NCBI GenBank assembly: GCA_963930775.1
Contig: OZ005701.1
Span: 3,231,669 to 3,295,668, forward strand
DNA: 64,000 bases
Direction of reading: 5' to 3'
DNA from: Cliona cf. orientalis
Lineage: Eukaryota > Porifera > Demospongiae > Clionaida > Clionaidae
Numbering within the stretch: position 1 is the first letter of the stretch; every line of letters starts with the position of its first letter. The notes under the pieces are model-generated. The model was not told where the DNA came from. It saw only the letters and a program-made list of their open reading frames with translations, and ran no database searches. Position numbers and translations under genes: made by a program. Shown here piece after piece: positions 1 through 12,739 of the stretch.

Positions 1-927
1 TTTCTTGTTGACTTATATACAGTAATTGTCAATATGAGTGGACCATGACAAGTTTGATGTTAGTATGACAACCTATAGGTACTTAATTCTCTGTAGTTGG
101 CACTAGCTGGACCAAAACTATAAGATTTCCTTATGTTGTGCTTACCAATACATGTCATTGAGCTTTCCTACACATGTTTGTCAAAGCATAAGGCAGAATT
201 TTTGCAAATTTTGCCCTGTACTACACATTTCCTACATGCGTGAAATCCATACTTTCGTCCAGTTAGTGTCCATGGAGCTTCAAGACAGGAACATGAGCTG
301 GTCTACTTTGCTCCTTGATATATTACCCAAATTTGCACTTGTATTAGATTTTAGTATCAAATGATTTCCTCAGTCATGTGGCTAATGCTGTTAAGTTAAT
401 GCTTCAGTAGAAGGAAACTATAACTTTGAATACTGAGATAAAATTATAAGGTGATCCAAGTTGTTGCTATCTAACAGTCTCTTTCACTATGGAAACAGCA
501 GCTAGCAGCCCAAGAACAGATAGCTAGTTGAAAAAACTCTGGAAATGATTTTGCATAACGAGGTAGCTAAAGACTGACCATTCAGAATGGCATGCTGATA
601 TAGTTCTATTGCTATATACCTTCACTGCATAAACAAAACATAATTCCCTATTGCTTCAGTTGGAGATTGATCCTGTGCACTCTTCATAATATAATTTTGT
701 TGTTGTAGTTTGTATAATTTGAAACTTCCTTAAAAGGTGATGATTTCTCCCTTATAGAACCTTGTGAATACACAGTCAGTTTTGGGAAATGTATAATATT
801 ATTATTGCCTCTCAGATCTGATGTAGTGTTGGTAGTGTAAGCTAAATAGATTCGAGTATAATCTGGCTTATTCTAGACAATTGAGTGGTAGCTACCTACT
901 TGATTCAACTGTACACTGTAGTTCAAT
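1..927. other. AT-rich stretch, no gene seen
   Basis: No open frame here has recognisable protein features or convincing splice sites. It may hold the promoter and 5' UTR of the receptor gene that follows, but no clear TATA box or CpG-rich promoter is visible. Confidence 0.5.
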
Positions 928-966
928 ATGTGTCAAAATTTAATAGTAAAATGTATACACAATGCC

Positions 967-2448
967 ATGTATTTAGCTTACTTTTTTTTAGTAAATCAGG
1001 TTTTGCTAGTAGATTGTTTAACAACTGGCTCTAAACTTACAGAATTTAATTTAGTTGCTTGTCATGGAGATACCTTGACATTTGAGTGTACTGTGAATGG
1101 TGGTGCAACCACTGTATGGAAAGGGAGTGCTTTCAAATGCATGCCCACTACCAATGACATTGTTCTTCTTCACAGCCGACCTAACGCAATTGGTACCTGT
1201 GATGATGGTGAATTAAAAGCATATGCAGACCTCGAAGTCTTTGGAGATAAATACTTTTCACGGATCAATATAACGACTACCTATCCTTTCACAGTGTCTA
1301 TGTTTACAGTTGCTTGTATCCTTGACAATGGCACAACTGAAACTATAGTTTCAAATTGGACTGTATCCATCAATAATGGTGTACATTCATGTGGCGGTTC
1401 TATTAATACTACATCACTGGATGACCCAAAGCAAAATATATCAGGTATATTCTGCAGGCATGCAATGGCGCTGTGTAATGATACTGGGTATATCCATACA
1501 TTCATGCAATATCAAACATAATTATACAATACTATAGGTACTATACTTCTTACCTTTGCGGGGATAGGTACCATCATTGTACTTGCCACTGTGATGATAG
1601 TCATTGGAATAATACTTGGTCTGGTGCACAAAAGGAAAAGGAAGCTACATTTACAATCACCGATAGACTCTTCAAACATCTACAGCCATACTAATAACTA
1701 CATTCAGCAAAGGTATGATAAATGTATCATCATTATCATAATTATTATTAATTTTGCTTAAGTAGGTCAACATTTGTGGAACATAACCAAGTATGATCAT
1801 TGATTTTTTTAAGTTCCTACCAGCGAATTAACATTGCTGCATGCTTCATGCAGGTTAGAACATCTGATTCAGCGATCTACAGTCAACTTGATCGAAGTGT
1901 TAGCATCGTACGTCATTGCTAAGTTTCCTTAATTAGGATGTCATACCCATACACCGTGTGCACATAATATGTAGATGAACAGTGAATATAACAGACCTGA
2001 TTATCTACTGCAACAAAGTCTAAACATGGTGATATTGTATTGTATGTATACTTTATCTTGATGCTATTAATATGTAATATCTACTAGGTGGAAATGGGCA
2101 ATTTTCAGCTTCATACTGAACACACTGTACATGTTCATGAAGAGGTCCCGGGTAATAAAAGCACAATAATTTTAGATGTTTCCATCATGATCATTCTTTA
2201 TAGATGAATCTTTGGACCTTGATAGTTTGCTACTTAAAATTCAAGAAAAGATTGATGTAAATTTATGGTATCAATTTGGATTGGAACTTGGAGTGCCGGC
2301 TGATTTTCTAGAGGGACTAAGAAGATATCCAGATCACGTATGCATGACAGAAGTTGCGGACTATTGGCTAAGAAACCATCGTGATAAGCCCACATGGAAC
2401 AAGGTTGAGAACTCCCTCAGGAAGATTGAAACAGAAACAGGTCCATAA
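967..2448 (+). CDS. Ig-like / transmembrane / death-domain receptor
   Basis: A five-exon model joins in phase: 967-1444, 1538-1712, 1859-1907, 2088-2151 and 2204-2448, about 336 residues. The start at 967 is preferred over an in-frame ATG at 928 because it begins directly with a signal peptide (MYLAYFFLVNQVLLVDC). Exon 1 encodes an N-glycosylated, cysteine-bearing Ig-like ectodomain with pairs such as ACHGD/FECTV and VACIL. Exon 2 encodes one membrane helix (LLTFAGIGTIIVLATVMIVI) and a basic stop-transfer KRKRK. Exons 3-4 give a short tail with a tyrosine motif, SAIYSQL. The last exon is a complete death domain with the family signature LWYQFGLELGVP, a WL pair and PTWNKVENSL. The sequence shows the layout; a role in adhesion or innate signalling through death-domain adaptors is inferred from the family. 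The exon 3 acceptor could instead lie 5 bases upstream. The ligand is unknown. Confidence 0.75.
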
Positions 2449-2530
2449 GCTTTTAATGATAACATTAAGTGTATGTACCTATAATAGAACCAGATATACA
2501 TGATAATATTGTATTGCATACATGGAATCG

Positions 2531-2588
2531 GGTAATAAAATAATCAGCTATATATGGTATAGTTGATATAGCTGATTATTCTATTACC
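2531..2588. repeat. Short palindromic hairpin
   Basis: The arms GGTAATAAAATAATCAGC and GCTGATTATTCTATTACC pair almost completely around a short AT-rich loop, about 80 bases downstream of the death-domain stop codon. It could be a small fold-back repeat or a 3'-end processing structure; the sequence does not decide. Confidence 0.6.
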
Positions 2589-3227
2589 AGGTCCTGTGTA
2601 CAGTGACTTAGATGAAATAATGATATCAACAAAAACACAAAATTTGGGAAAATGAATTATTTCCTAAAGTTATTATTAGTGTGATGTGTAATAATAATAA
2701 TAATCTTGTTGTCACCTACACTATGTTTACGATAAGAGGTGAATATCATACTATAATTTAGTACTAATACTATTTTTGGGTGTGAAGTATAATATACTGT
2801 ACAGCCCAGCCACAAACATGAATATTACTGTAGCTCCAGTAACACTCGATAATATTAGTTAATTATTGATCTACTGTCTAGTGGTAAGGCACCTTAGTTT
2901 CTCTATTAAACCTCCACATCTAGATAGGGGAGGGCTATCCAGAGAGAAAACTACTCAATTTAATTAGAGCCTCACTATAGTGATGTCCATGGGCCCATGC
3001 AGTTACTCATTCGATCCAGCTCTTGGATTAGTTGACTGAGCCTAGCAGACCACATTTATTGTGAAAAATACAGTACATCACTTGTCACTACTCTCATGAT
3101 AAGTTCAATACTAGCTGCTATAGTGTACGTAGTCAATTAACTAATTATTGATGATTCAATGATGAACAAGAAGAATCATTGGCCATCTGCATCTGTTTTT
3201 GTGAATTGGTATGATCTCTTAATGCAG
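2589..3227. other. Intergenic or intronic, nothing recognised
   Basis: AT-rich DNA with no convincing open frame. If the exons at 3228-3549 are alternative ends of the upstream receptor, this is intron sequence. Confidence 0.4.
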
Positions 3228-3549
3228 CCATTATGCTTGCAACAGTGATGATTATATGCACCACATTACTCAAAATGATTATCACAACGGCACAATTACG
3301 GTTGAAACAAGGATATTATAAACCTGAAAACAAAAACAACTCGTGAAGTATTCAGATGATAATAATATCATTATTACAGGCATAGAGTTTGATCCCAAAG
3401 CATCTGCAATTTCCTTAGCGATCTTTTGCTGCTGTGTCAGCTTGGGAATGATATGCATAATTATTATTACACTGTATCACTTATTAAGCCACCTTCTGGT
3501 CAAGACTATTATTAGGGATGTCAGGGCAAAAAATTCACTTCATCATTAG
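3228..3549 (+). CDS. Two orphan membrane-segment exons
   Basis: Two short 3'-terminal coding exons are suggested. Exon A (3228-3346) follows an atgcag acceptor and reads a hydrophobic helix starting IMLATVMIICTTLL, then a polar tail ending KNNS and a stop. Exon B (3380-3549) follows a ttacag acceptor and reads IEFDPKASAISLAIFCCC, a second helix (MICIIIITLYHLL), a basic tail and a stop. Both look like the helix-plus-tail ends of type I membrane proteins, like exon 2 of the receptor upstream. They may be alternative last exons of that gene or the remains of a tandem copy that lost its ectodomain. No family is recognised and the coding status is inferred from splice sites and hydrophobicity only. 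Confidence 0.3.
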
Positions 3550-5218
3550 CATTATTACTCTGCACCAGTGTGTAGAGTAGGTATAGCTGATCACTCTGAT
3601 ATGTATATGACCGATATTAATTCCATATTTATATCTCAATCCTGGGTTAATTCATGTCAACATTCTCCAGAGTAAGCAATACAAAAAATGGCATAATTGG
3701 TCTATTACAAAATTAATAATGGTAGTTCTGAAAGTCCACATTGCACAAAGTCAGAAAACTTGTCTTTGAAGAGAAAAACTATGTAAACCATCATGTTCAG
3801 CACCCAAACTTACCCTATAAGTGGTCAGGGTGCCTCACCATTGGATCTACAGCATGCGCAAACTTACATATCATTTGTGCCATGTCACTGAATCAGATAT
3901 AAATATGAGGAGAGCGAATCCAGCCAATGTTTGACATCACTACTATTATAATAGTGAATGAACATTTCTTAGATTTCACCGTCTATTTTGTATGGGTGAA
4001 CAAGTACTTAGGATAATGGATTGCAGACCCCCGCACCTCAACCTGAAGGCCGTGCCAAGGGCAGGTGCAATGGGTTGTCCCCACCCCGAAGGCCGCACCA
4101 ATGGGTGGTACCAAATTAGACCCCAGTATCCAATTTTATTGGTTTTTTTGCACAAGAGGTCATTTCCACTCGTGGGGATGTGCCAAAGGGCATATTAATC
4201 ATTGAATGAGGGAACCAGTAATGATCCTCACCTTCATAAACGATATTACTTGGGGCTGAATTTGGCCCCTCCCCCTAACATGCAGTGACTATTAAATTAA
4301 TTCGGATATTTGAAGAAGCAGCAACAGTCCATTGCAATGGATGATGTCAAATGAATTTGCCGATCAAGATAGTGAATTGATCCCAACAATAATTCAATCT
4401 TGCCTTATATCCATGGAAAGCAAATAGCTAGGGATTTTTTCCCTAAGCCTTTGTGTGGTTAGAAAATATTAATATCTCCTGGTTGGGCCAGGATTGAAAG
4501 ATAGAGGCATCCCTAGCCTTGCCAGTACTACTATACGTAGTGCTGTTATCCTGGTTGAGGTTGTAAGCAGTGTAGCCAATTATCAGGCAGTGCAATACAC
4601 ACAAGTGATCAGTCAGCAGAGTGTGTGCAAGGATCCTCGTCTGATCAATTATTTAATAATAGCAGACATCATGTGACGAAATACAATCGGTACATGGCAG
4701 GGACTTGCGTATTTCGACTCTTAGACTAGCTCGATTCCACTTCCGCTTTTTTCCCTCTGGGATCCATGGATCACCTGGGTTTGACTTTGAATAAACATCA
4801 AAGAAATGGGTGGAATTTAAAGCTATCATACATGAATCACCCAGTTTGGATTCAATTCTGAGGAAATCCCTTGATAATATTTAAAATCGGGGAAGTACAG
4901 AGGCTGATAGCTATAGAAACAGTGGAGGTAGCTAGCTATATAGACAGGATGGGAGAATTTCTACACCCTGCTGTTTATGGTTACAAAGAAAGACTGAGAA
5001 TGCAAAATCTCACAAGGTACGAGTGTATGAGTTTTATACTCGATACAGAATAATAGTATTAGATAGCCTAGGCATCACTATAATTATTATATATAGACTA
5101 CTAATAATATTTCATTAGCTATGACTGAAGGGCCAATAGCTACCCGTGTCAATGAATCTAGTAACAAGATCAAATCTTGCATCAAATAATGGCTAGCCAA
5201 CATGATTTTACCTTGCAG
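3550..5218. other. Non-coding, no gene recognised
   Basis: Several short open frames occur but none shows domain features, a signal peptide or splice-linked continuation. A GC-richer patch at about 4020-4110 has an irregular repeated GAAGGCCG/GGGTG pattern and may be a transposon remnant. Confidence 0.4.
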
Positions 5219-5221
5219 TAA

Positions 5222-5476
5222 GGCCAGACCAATTAAATAAGATTAGTTGTTGCACGGATTCGCTCGCTCCAATTTTTGGGCAAACAGAAAAAAAAATTAA
5301 TTAAGTTGGATGGAGCTTATGTACAGTAGAGTGGTTTTTGTATTCTATCTTGATTCCTTGGTCCTAGATAATCACATTAGTTTGTCTTAATTAGATTGTG
5401 GTCTATAATCACACTCCAATTGATTGCTTTTTTTTTCGATCGCTCGGTCCAATTTTTACCCCACAATGGTCTGGCC
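5222..5476. mobile_element. PIF/Harbinger-like MITE
   Basis: The 255-bp element has terminal inverted repeats GGCCAGACCA/TGGTCTGGCC and a TAA target-site duplication on both sides (5219-5221 and 5477-5479). That TWA duplication is the PIF/Harbinger hallmark. Two internal subrepeats resemble each other (CGCTCGCTCCAATTTTT and CGCTCGGTCCAATTTTT). It has no coding capacity and was presumably moved by a transposase encoded elsewhere. Confidence 0.65.
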
Positions 5477-5479
5477 TAA

Positions 5480-7379
5480 TATAATAGATTGAGGCCTCAA
5501 ATGCAATGCATAATAATTATGCAAATGTAGGGATCACATGAAATTGTATTTTTTTCTTTCACCGATAAGGCAAGAAGAACAATAATTAAGACTACTTTCA
5601 GGCTGGCAACAGCCTTCGCATGTACCTTTACTGTGCAAGGTACTCGATACTCGCCCCTATTATAATGAAATTCAGGATCTTCATCCTCATAATGGTATCT
5701 AGACGATAGTTTGGATGATGGAGTCATCTCAGCAGCGCCTTTATTAGGGTGGAAAATGCTGATTTGACTTGCTGCAGGAGTTGGAGTTTGTTACAAACAA
5801 ATCCAGATAATATACTTTCTGGGGATAATAATATACTTTCTGGGCTTTATAGCTACAATAAAATTCCAACACTCTGATTTTCACTGCTGGATGGCAAAAT
5901 CCACAAGGTTCAGAAGCTTTCCTGTATACGGATAGGATGACAGGTAAATATTGGGGAAATACCTGCAACAAAGTCTAATAAGCCATAATTATACTCAAAT
6001 CTGGAAATCCAGTGATGATGTATGCCCCTTTAGGAACTTCAGAGGATGAGAGCAAGTCTTGATCCTTCAGAGAAGTAATTCTTAAAGAAAGAAGTTATGA
6101 AACCTTTCATACTTCAATACCATGGCACACTAAAAATGACACTCACGTGTGCCCCTCATGAAAGTCATCTCAAAATTAATGTGTCTACCTTGGGTAGGCG
6201 AGCGAGAGAGTTGTGCTGATTTGCACACTGCACCTGGTGGCCCATGGACATTGATGGAAACACCAGGACCAACATAAAATAATTATTTAGCAGCCTTTCA
6301 GCTATGTATACATATAAAAGGCGCTATATTATTGTAGTTCAAGCCTTAATTTTTTTTCAAGTTCGATTGAAAATAATTATATGCACCACATGCAGCAGTG
6401 AATTGCAAGGATGACATAGCATCCTGTCATGATCAGCTAGACCTCTCGATGTATTTTGGCTATAGCTAGCATTGATCCAGAGAGAACCCTCACCATTCAG
6501 ACAGAGCACACTCCCAGCCTTTCTCAGTGTGACTCGGATCGAGCAGACACAGACAGAGAATCTCGACTGCTCATCAGACTGGAAATTGGATCCAACAGCC
6601 AGTCTTTGGGAAGTGAGAAGCAAGTATAGGCATGCATGCATAATTATTGACCTGTTTACTGCATGGTACAACACCCAATTAATTATGGGGAGTTTAATTA
6701 CGGCTTTCATCCAAACCCAGATGCGGAAGGGTTGAATGCATGTTCTGGAAGAGAGGAAGGCTATAATAATAATGATTTATTATTAGCCAGAAACAATTAA
6801 AGCAGAATAGATCGAGTCAAAGAAGCAGTCCGGACGTAATTATTTTTGCTATATCAGTTTTGGTATGAGAATCATTTGCAGCCATATTGATTGGCTGATC
6901 ATGTTTTGATGCCCCACTGAGTGAGCCAATTGGACCATGCACTCCTCATAAACTTAGCTGGTCAACCTCCTCATCTAAATTAAATTTTACCTGCATCAGA
7001 TCTAGCCTCATTTAGTGAACCAGATCTCAACTTGGAGAAATTTCTGATGAATTAATCATTCCTCATCACAGATACCCTCCAAACTGAGTGGAATGGTGCT
7101 CCAAATGACAACTTGAAGACAAAAATGCCACTAGTAGCTATAGTAGTTTATCCCATTTCTTGACAGAAGACTTTAGGCAGGGATGGAAGTATTAAATTTT
7201 GATATTGATTCAATCTGTTTCACCATGCAGAGAGTTCTCCACAGGAACCACTCCTCAACCAGTGACCCCACTAAGTGCAATCATTGCAAGTTATGTTCAC
7301 AGAAAAGTTTAGGGTGACTACTGTAACAGTCTTACATGTACACTTTCTGAGGGAGAAATTCTCAATGGAAAGTATCGAT
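5480..7379 (-). other. Mostly non-coding; weak minus-strand coding signal
   Basis: Minus-strand frames at about 6710-6400 and 5971-5500 contain protein-like stretches (for example RFSVCVCSIRVTLRK, and SSRYHYEDEDPEFHYNR before a hydrophobic stretch) and a possible acceptor near 5930. They could be exons of an unrecognised membrane protein, but no continuous gene model can be supported. Everything else here is AT-rich without features. Confidence 0.2.
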
Positions 7380-7602
7380 CTTAAGCAACTAACTATCCAA
7401 AGTTAACACATGCATTAATACTCATAAGATGTCCTAGCTTTGATCCAGAGTTCACTCCATCTTATGTTGAATCCCACTGAGACACATATTGAGCAACTTA
7501 AGCAACTAGCTAATATCCAAAGCTAACAACATTAATACTCGTAAGATGTCCTAGCTTCGGTCCTGAGTTCACTCCATCTGAATCCCACTGAGACGCACAG
7601 GT
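7380..7602. repeat. Two-copy tandem duplication, ~118 bp unit
   Basis: A unit with TTAAGCAACTA, TAAGATGTCCTAGCTT and GAGTTCACTCCATCT and ending TGAATCCCACTGAGAC occurs twice in a row (about 7380-7485 and 7496-7602) with small differences. It is a simple local duplication with no recognised function. Confidence 0.75.
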
Positions 7603-9487
7603 CTAATATCTCACTTCCTTTGACCTGGGCTATTTTGCATCAGTAACAACACTAAGATCATACGCTGTGACAGTGAAGTGGAGTAGGCAGTCCAGACAAG
7701 AAACCAACACTGCTATAATAATAATATAACGTTATTTTTTCTCAATAGACACACAAAGATATTTCTTTGCCGCTGAGAAATATTTTTCTTATGCTAGATA
7801 TTATTTGGGCTCATGCCACTCGAGCAGTAGCAGTATTTTCAGCCAGAGTTGCTGATCTATCAACAGCAGACATCATAAAAAATTTCAAGATGACTGCATG
7901 GTTGGTCGTAATGATCTACAAACCAATCATACTGATTAGTGATGTGGCTATGTCCTCTGATATAATGTGTAGCTATTATAGTCTTCAAACGATACACAAT
8001 ATCATATAATAATTATGTAGCCTTGTCACGACATGGAATTGTAGATCTCACAAGCATCGGAAGGATCGATGAGGGTCTGTGTACTGTTGGTCCAATGGTT
8101 TTTTGTTGTTAGACTTTGTAGTTGTCAATAGATAATACGGCACCTTATTTACTTTTTTAATTTTGGCAGCATGGCATAGCAAACAAAATGATTATTATAA
8201 ATCTTACTTTCTCTGTATTATTATTCTAGACAGCTAACAAAATTTAATTATAAAATCATAATGTATTATTTCATGTTTCATATTTTATATGCAACAATGG
8301 AACACTCACTTCATAAGATGGTAAATTTTAATCGCACTAGTGCAGTGCTCTTCTCTTTAGTTTTGGTGCTCGGAACAATTTAAGGGCCTGAGTCGAACAA
8401 AGCTTGAAGATGTACCTCAAGTAGTCCGGTAGTCGCTGGCGACGCTCCTCTACCACTTGACTACTCTGTATAGGGCAAGAGATGGAGCAAGAATACTATT
8501 ATGATTAGTTATGACTAGTTAATAATAATTATTGTGGTCTAATACAATACTATAATAATAGACCTTAGTAACTAGTGGGGTGCCAATATTCGTTACTTTC
8601 ATGGTTGACTTAATTGGCAATCACGAAAAATTTCTATCCATGAAAATTAATACCGGTACCTCAACAGCTACAGTGATACAGATATCAAGACTACAAATCA
8701 AAAAAATTAGCATCCCATGCAGAAGAAAGATGATAATACTATATATTATCCCTTAGATGAGTATGCATACACATGTACAGAATACCTTTCTCCAAACAGT
8801 TTTCTTTGGAAGGAAGTTGAAGGTGCTAGTGTTGGGCAGGCATCTCTAAATTATTACCTCACTATAACTAATTTTTTGCAGGAAAAACTTGATCACTATT
8901 CGACAAGATAATCTTGACAACATTGACTCTTGACAATTTATTATTACTGTAGTGTTCTTTCTTGTGCTAACCATGCCGCTCATGATAGTAATAATTTTAT
9001 TATGACATTGTGTGATTCTTGAACCGCGTCTTGCTTACTATAGGCATTGTGTTCATGGTAGTCTTCCTAAAGGGATATGGTACAGGGACACCAGATTTTC
9101 AAGCACTGATCCTAAATCAAAGTACCACTAGTTAGGACTTTCCCAGTTGATCACCCATTTCATTCAACTCTCAAGATCAGAATCTTAAATATTCATGAGT
9201 AGCAAAATTAAGTCTGACATTGAGCATCCACCTCTAGAGGCCATGCTCCTACTTCATAAAAAGCAAATAAGGGTAAAACAAGTTCTACTATCACATCATA
9301 TGAAATATTACTAGCTACATGATGTTGTCCTGCTTAATTATCTCAAGAAGGTCTATTACAAAACTTTCCTTATAACATTATCTTGCAGGAAAGAAGCACA
9401 CAAATGTAGCATTAAGCAATCTATTATTCTGTTTCTATTTTAGTTCTGTATAAATTAAAAGTTTCAACATTTCACTTGAGACTTACG
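7603..9487. other. Non-coding apart from a tRNA-like segment
   Basis: AT-rich DNA with short open frames (7767-8009 and 8717-8911) that show no domain features. The stretch contains the tRNA-like A/B-box segment listed separately. Confidence 0.4.
8390..8466 (-). repeat. tRNA-like A/B-box segment (possible SINE head)
   Basis: On the minus strand TAGTCAAGTGGTAGAGGAGC resembles a tRNA D-arm/A box (8446-8464), and TTGTTCGACTC resembles the T-arm/B box (8390-8399), at a spacing compatible with an internal RNA polymerase III promoter. No full cloverleaf with a clear acceptor stem is evident, so a tRNA-derived SINE or a tRNA pseudogene is more likely than a working tRNA. Confidence 0.3.
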
Positions 9488-12400
9488 TTAGACTTGGCTA
9501 ACTGCTTCCTTCTCTTTGACTTGGGCTGCCTCTGCAGCACCAGGTATGCGTAGTGAGTTAGCCACTTCTTCAGGATCTGGTGCTGCAAGGTTACAGGGTT
9601 GGTGTACCTCCACCACAGACTGGGTGGGCTTCACTGACTCTTGCTGCTTCACCGGCACTTTGTAGTCCTGAGTGTTAACAGGACGGTCAATCACGTCCAA
9701 GATTTCGTAAAATCGGTGAATATCATCATCAGGTGGTTGGCTCCAATAACGTTCAGGTTTGGTTTTGGATCAGTGCCAGTGAACAGTCTGTTGATCATTC
9801 CACCAAGCTTTGTCTTGTGAATCTTTGAGAAGACCGAGGTGTATGTGTAGACATGGTAGAGGATAATGAGCAGCAGTGTAATGAATGTGATAATGACTGA
9901 AGTGTAGGCAGCTGCTTCCCGATTGCTAGCTGGTTTGTCAAGAGAATACCAGGTGAAAATTACAAAGGAGAGGATATTCAAATAGAAAAATGTCTCAAGT
10001 ACATCCACTGGCCATTTCCTGTACAGTCTGCTGCCAAAGAATAGTCTAAGAGCAAAAATGCAACACACTGTAAAATTGATAGCTGTAAGAGCAGTAGTAG
10101 GGTCATTGGAAACATTTGTGGCAGCTACGAGATATAAGACGACACGAACAATCAAAAGCAGTCCAGTCCAGTAGCGATGCTTGGGAGTGTAAGGCTTGTG
10201 GTAGGTTTCAATGAACGTTTGTATCTTTGGATTCCTTGCCCACTTGAAAACTCTCCACCTTGGAAGGTAGAGGAGCCACTGCCAGGAGAAGAGAAGACTG
10301 AGCAGTGTAGATCAGACCAACCAGGAGAATGAGAACAGCTGTGATGAATAGAGGAATGTGCTTTCCAGAGAGATACTTGACAGTTGCATCAGGGAGCCAC
10401 AGCATTTCACTAGAGCCATCAGGATACTCAAGAATGCCAACTGATAGAGACTTAAAGCAGATTTCAAGGAGCTTAGCATAGGAAAGCAGAATTAGTGTAG
10501 CCAGAGTTGCCACTGGATCCTTCTTTCCAATGAGGTTTGAAAATTTAGTAGAATGGGAGCTGATAATTATAACTAAAGCCACGAGAAGAATGACGTAGGC
10601 AGGAAAAGCTAACTGTAGCCATGTTTTGATGTAATTGTCAATTTCTGGAAAGTAGCAGGTGTCAATTCCTAGTTCTAAGTTCAGCCATGATATGAATATG
10701 GTAATGAAATTTCTTGTTTGAAAAGGAAGTAGAATGCTCTCGTTTGCATGTACAACATTGGCATAAAAGATCAGTCCATTTAGAGTTCCACCTGCAACAG
10801 TCACATTAAGTATGAGGAATAAAGCCACCAGTGCTATACCAGCTAGGATTGCAGCTATGGTGATGGCTATGAGTAGTGCAGGCCAGTAGCTAGGACATTG
10901 GAGACAGTGTGAACTACCAAGAGAGAGGCTGAGACCAGGTCGGCAAGATCCACACAAGTGAAATGACCGATCAAAGGCACACTGAGCATCAGCTCCATTT
11001 GGCTGATTGAGGTCAATGGATACATTGGTTGACAAGCAGTAGTCAAAAGGACAGTTGGGGTAGACTTAATAACCAGTTAGGTTGTTATCATTGATGTAGG
11101 AAATCCAAGGTCTGGTTTGAGGCTGTTTGGTTAATAGTCCAGTGTGGCTGTCACAGTGTTCCATGTATTGACTGATATCGCTGTGGCAGTCACATGTGCA
11201 GTTTGTGCTGTTCATTTCTGATTCTTGTAATCCAATTGGACAGCTGCAAGGGAGAAAGTGGATATCTACTGTTGCTCTAGAGAGTTCAGCATCCTTGCAT
11301 GGACCATCTAAGGCATAGAGGGACAAATTTTCTGATTTATGTGGTGAAACAATATTGAATGTCAAATTAGTACACTCAGCAGGGATTTCTCTAGCCAGCT
11401 GGCCTTCAGCTAGACCACTCTCAGTGAAGTGGAGGGAGGTTTGGATGGTTGCACTAACTGGTTGGCCAACCTGATCAACAGCAACAACTGGGAGTGTGAA
11501 TGTTCGTCCCTTTTTAACCTCAGTGTAATGTTGGTGGGTGTAGTCATTGTTTTGATCAGCATTGAAGCAAAGGCACACTCGAACTGGATCAGATGATACT
11601 GAGAGGTTTGCATCAATCACAATTTCCATTAAATTTCTATAATTGTAATATGTAGGAGTTGACACATTCTTAAAGTAAGCAATACCATCACCTCTGTCTT
11701 CAAAGTCACGTGGGTACTTATTGTGAACTTCAGCAAATGGACTCACAGCACATCTGTCTAGTAGTCCTCCATAGAGAGTGGAGCCAGAAATGTTAGCATG
11801 GTTCTGTGAGAAGTGCATACTCTGTATCCTGAGATCTGAGTATTCTTCACTACGGAGAGCAAGTACTTGAAAGAAGCACTCTGTCTCTGTGCTGCTAGCA
11901 CACGTACCAGAGTTGGTATCGTCATCCACATGTATTGCTCCACCGTAGTCTGCACTGTTCATGTTGGCAGCGAATGTTGTTGTATTAGTATCATCATAGA
12001 TAGAAATATAATCATATTTCAGGATATAAAGCTTTGCATTGCCTTCCAGTGATAATCCACCTCCCCTCTCTGCTGCATTTCCTATGATGTTTATTCTTGC
12101 ACCAGTGTATACGTATTGAGGATAGTCACTATTGAATGAAGCTGCTTTGATAGATGAGCTAATGGTGTGGAGTCCTCCCCCTTTGTGTGATGCAATATTA
12201 TTCAATAATACAAGGGTACTCTCTCGTTGGCAGTTTAGTTCACTAGTTGAGAGGTAGACACCTCCTCCATTTCCAGTGGCTGTGTTATGTGCTATAGTTA
12301 CATCACCATTCACATAGAGTTTGCTTTCAGTGGAATGTATTGCTCCACCATTTTCAGCATGGTTATATTCAAGATTGCATTCTTCATCAAAAAATACATT

Positions 12401-12739
12401 GCTCTGAAATAGAGTTATTGCACCGCCTTCTTGGATGTTACCTGAGACAGTTTGTGATGGTGTGTTATTCACAAATGTAGCATAACCAGTGAAAGTGATG
12501 TTGCTGTTGAATGCCACTAATGATCCCAAGTTGTTGGAGAATGTAACATTTCCTGAGTCATCTCCAAAAAATTCTGAGTCCGATAAGTATATCACAGCGT
12601 ACCTATCAGCCTTGTTGTTATCGACTAGAAAAAAGCTATGTATATGCTGAATCATAGATCTTAATGTTGCATATATAATTGCTCCAATCGGTGAAACATT
12701 ATTAGTGAAGTTACTACCAGCTATTGTGGTAATGCTGAA

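Noticed and set aside
3992-4198. 68-codon plus-strand frame
   Set aside because: No hydrophobic, domain or splice features; composition follows the local GC-rich repeat patch.
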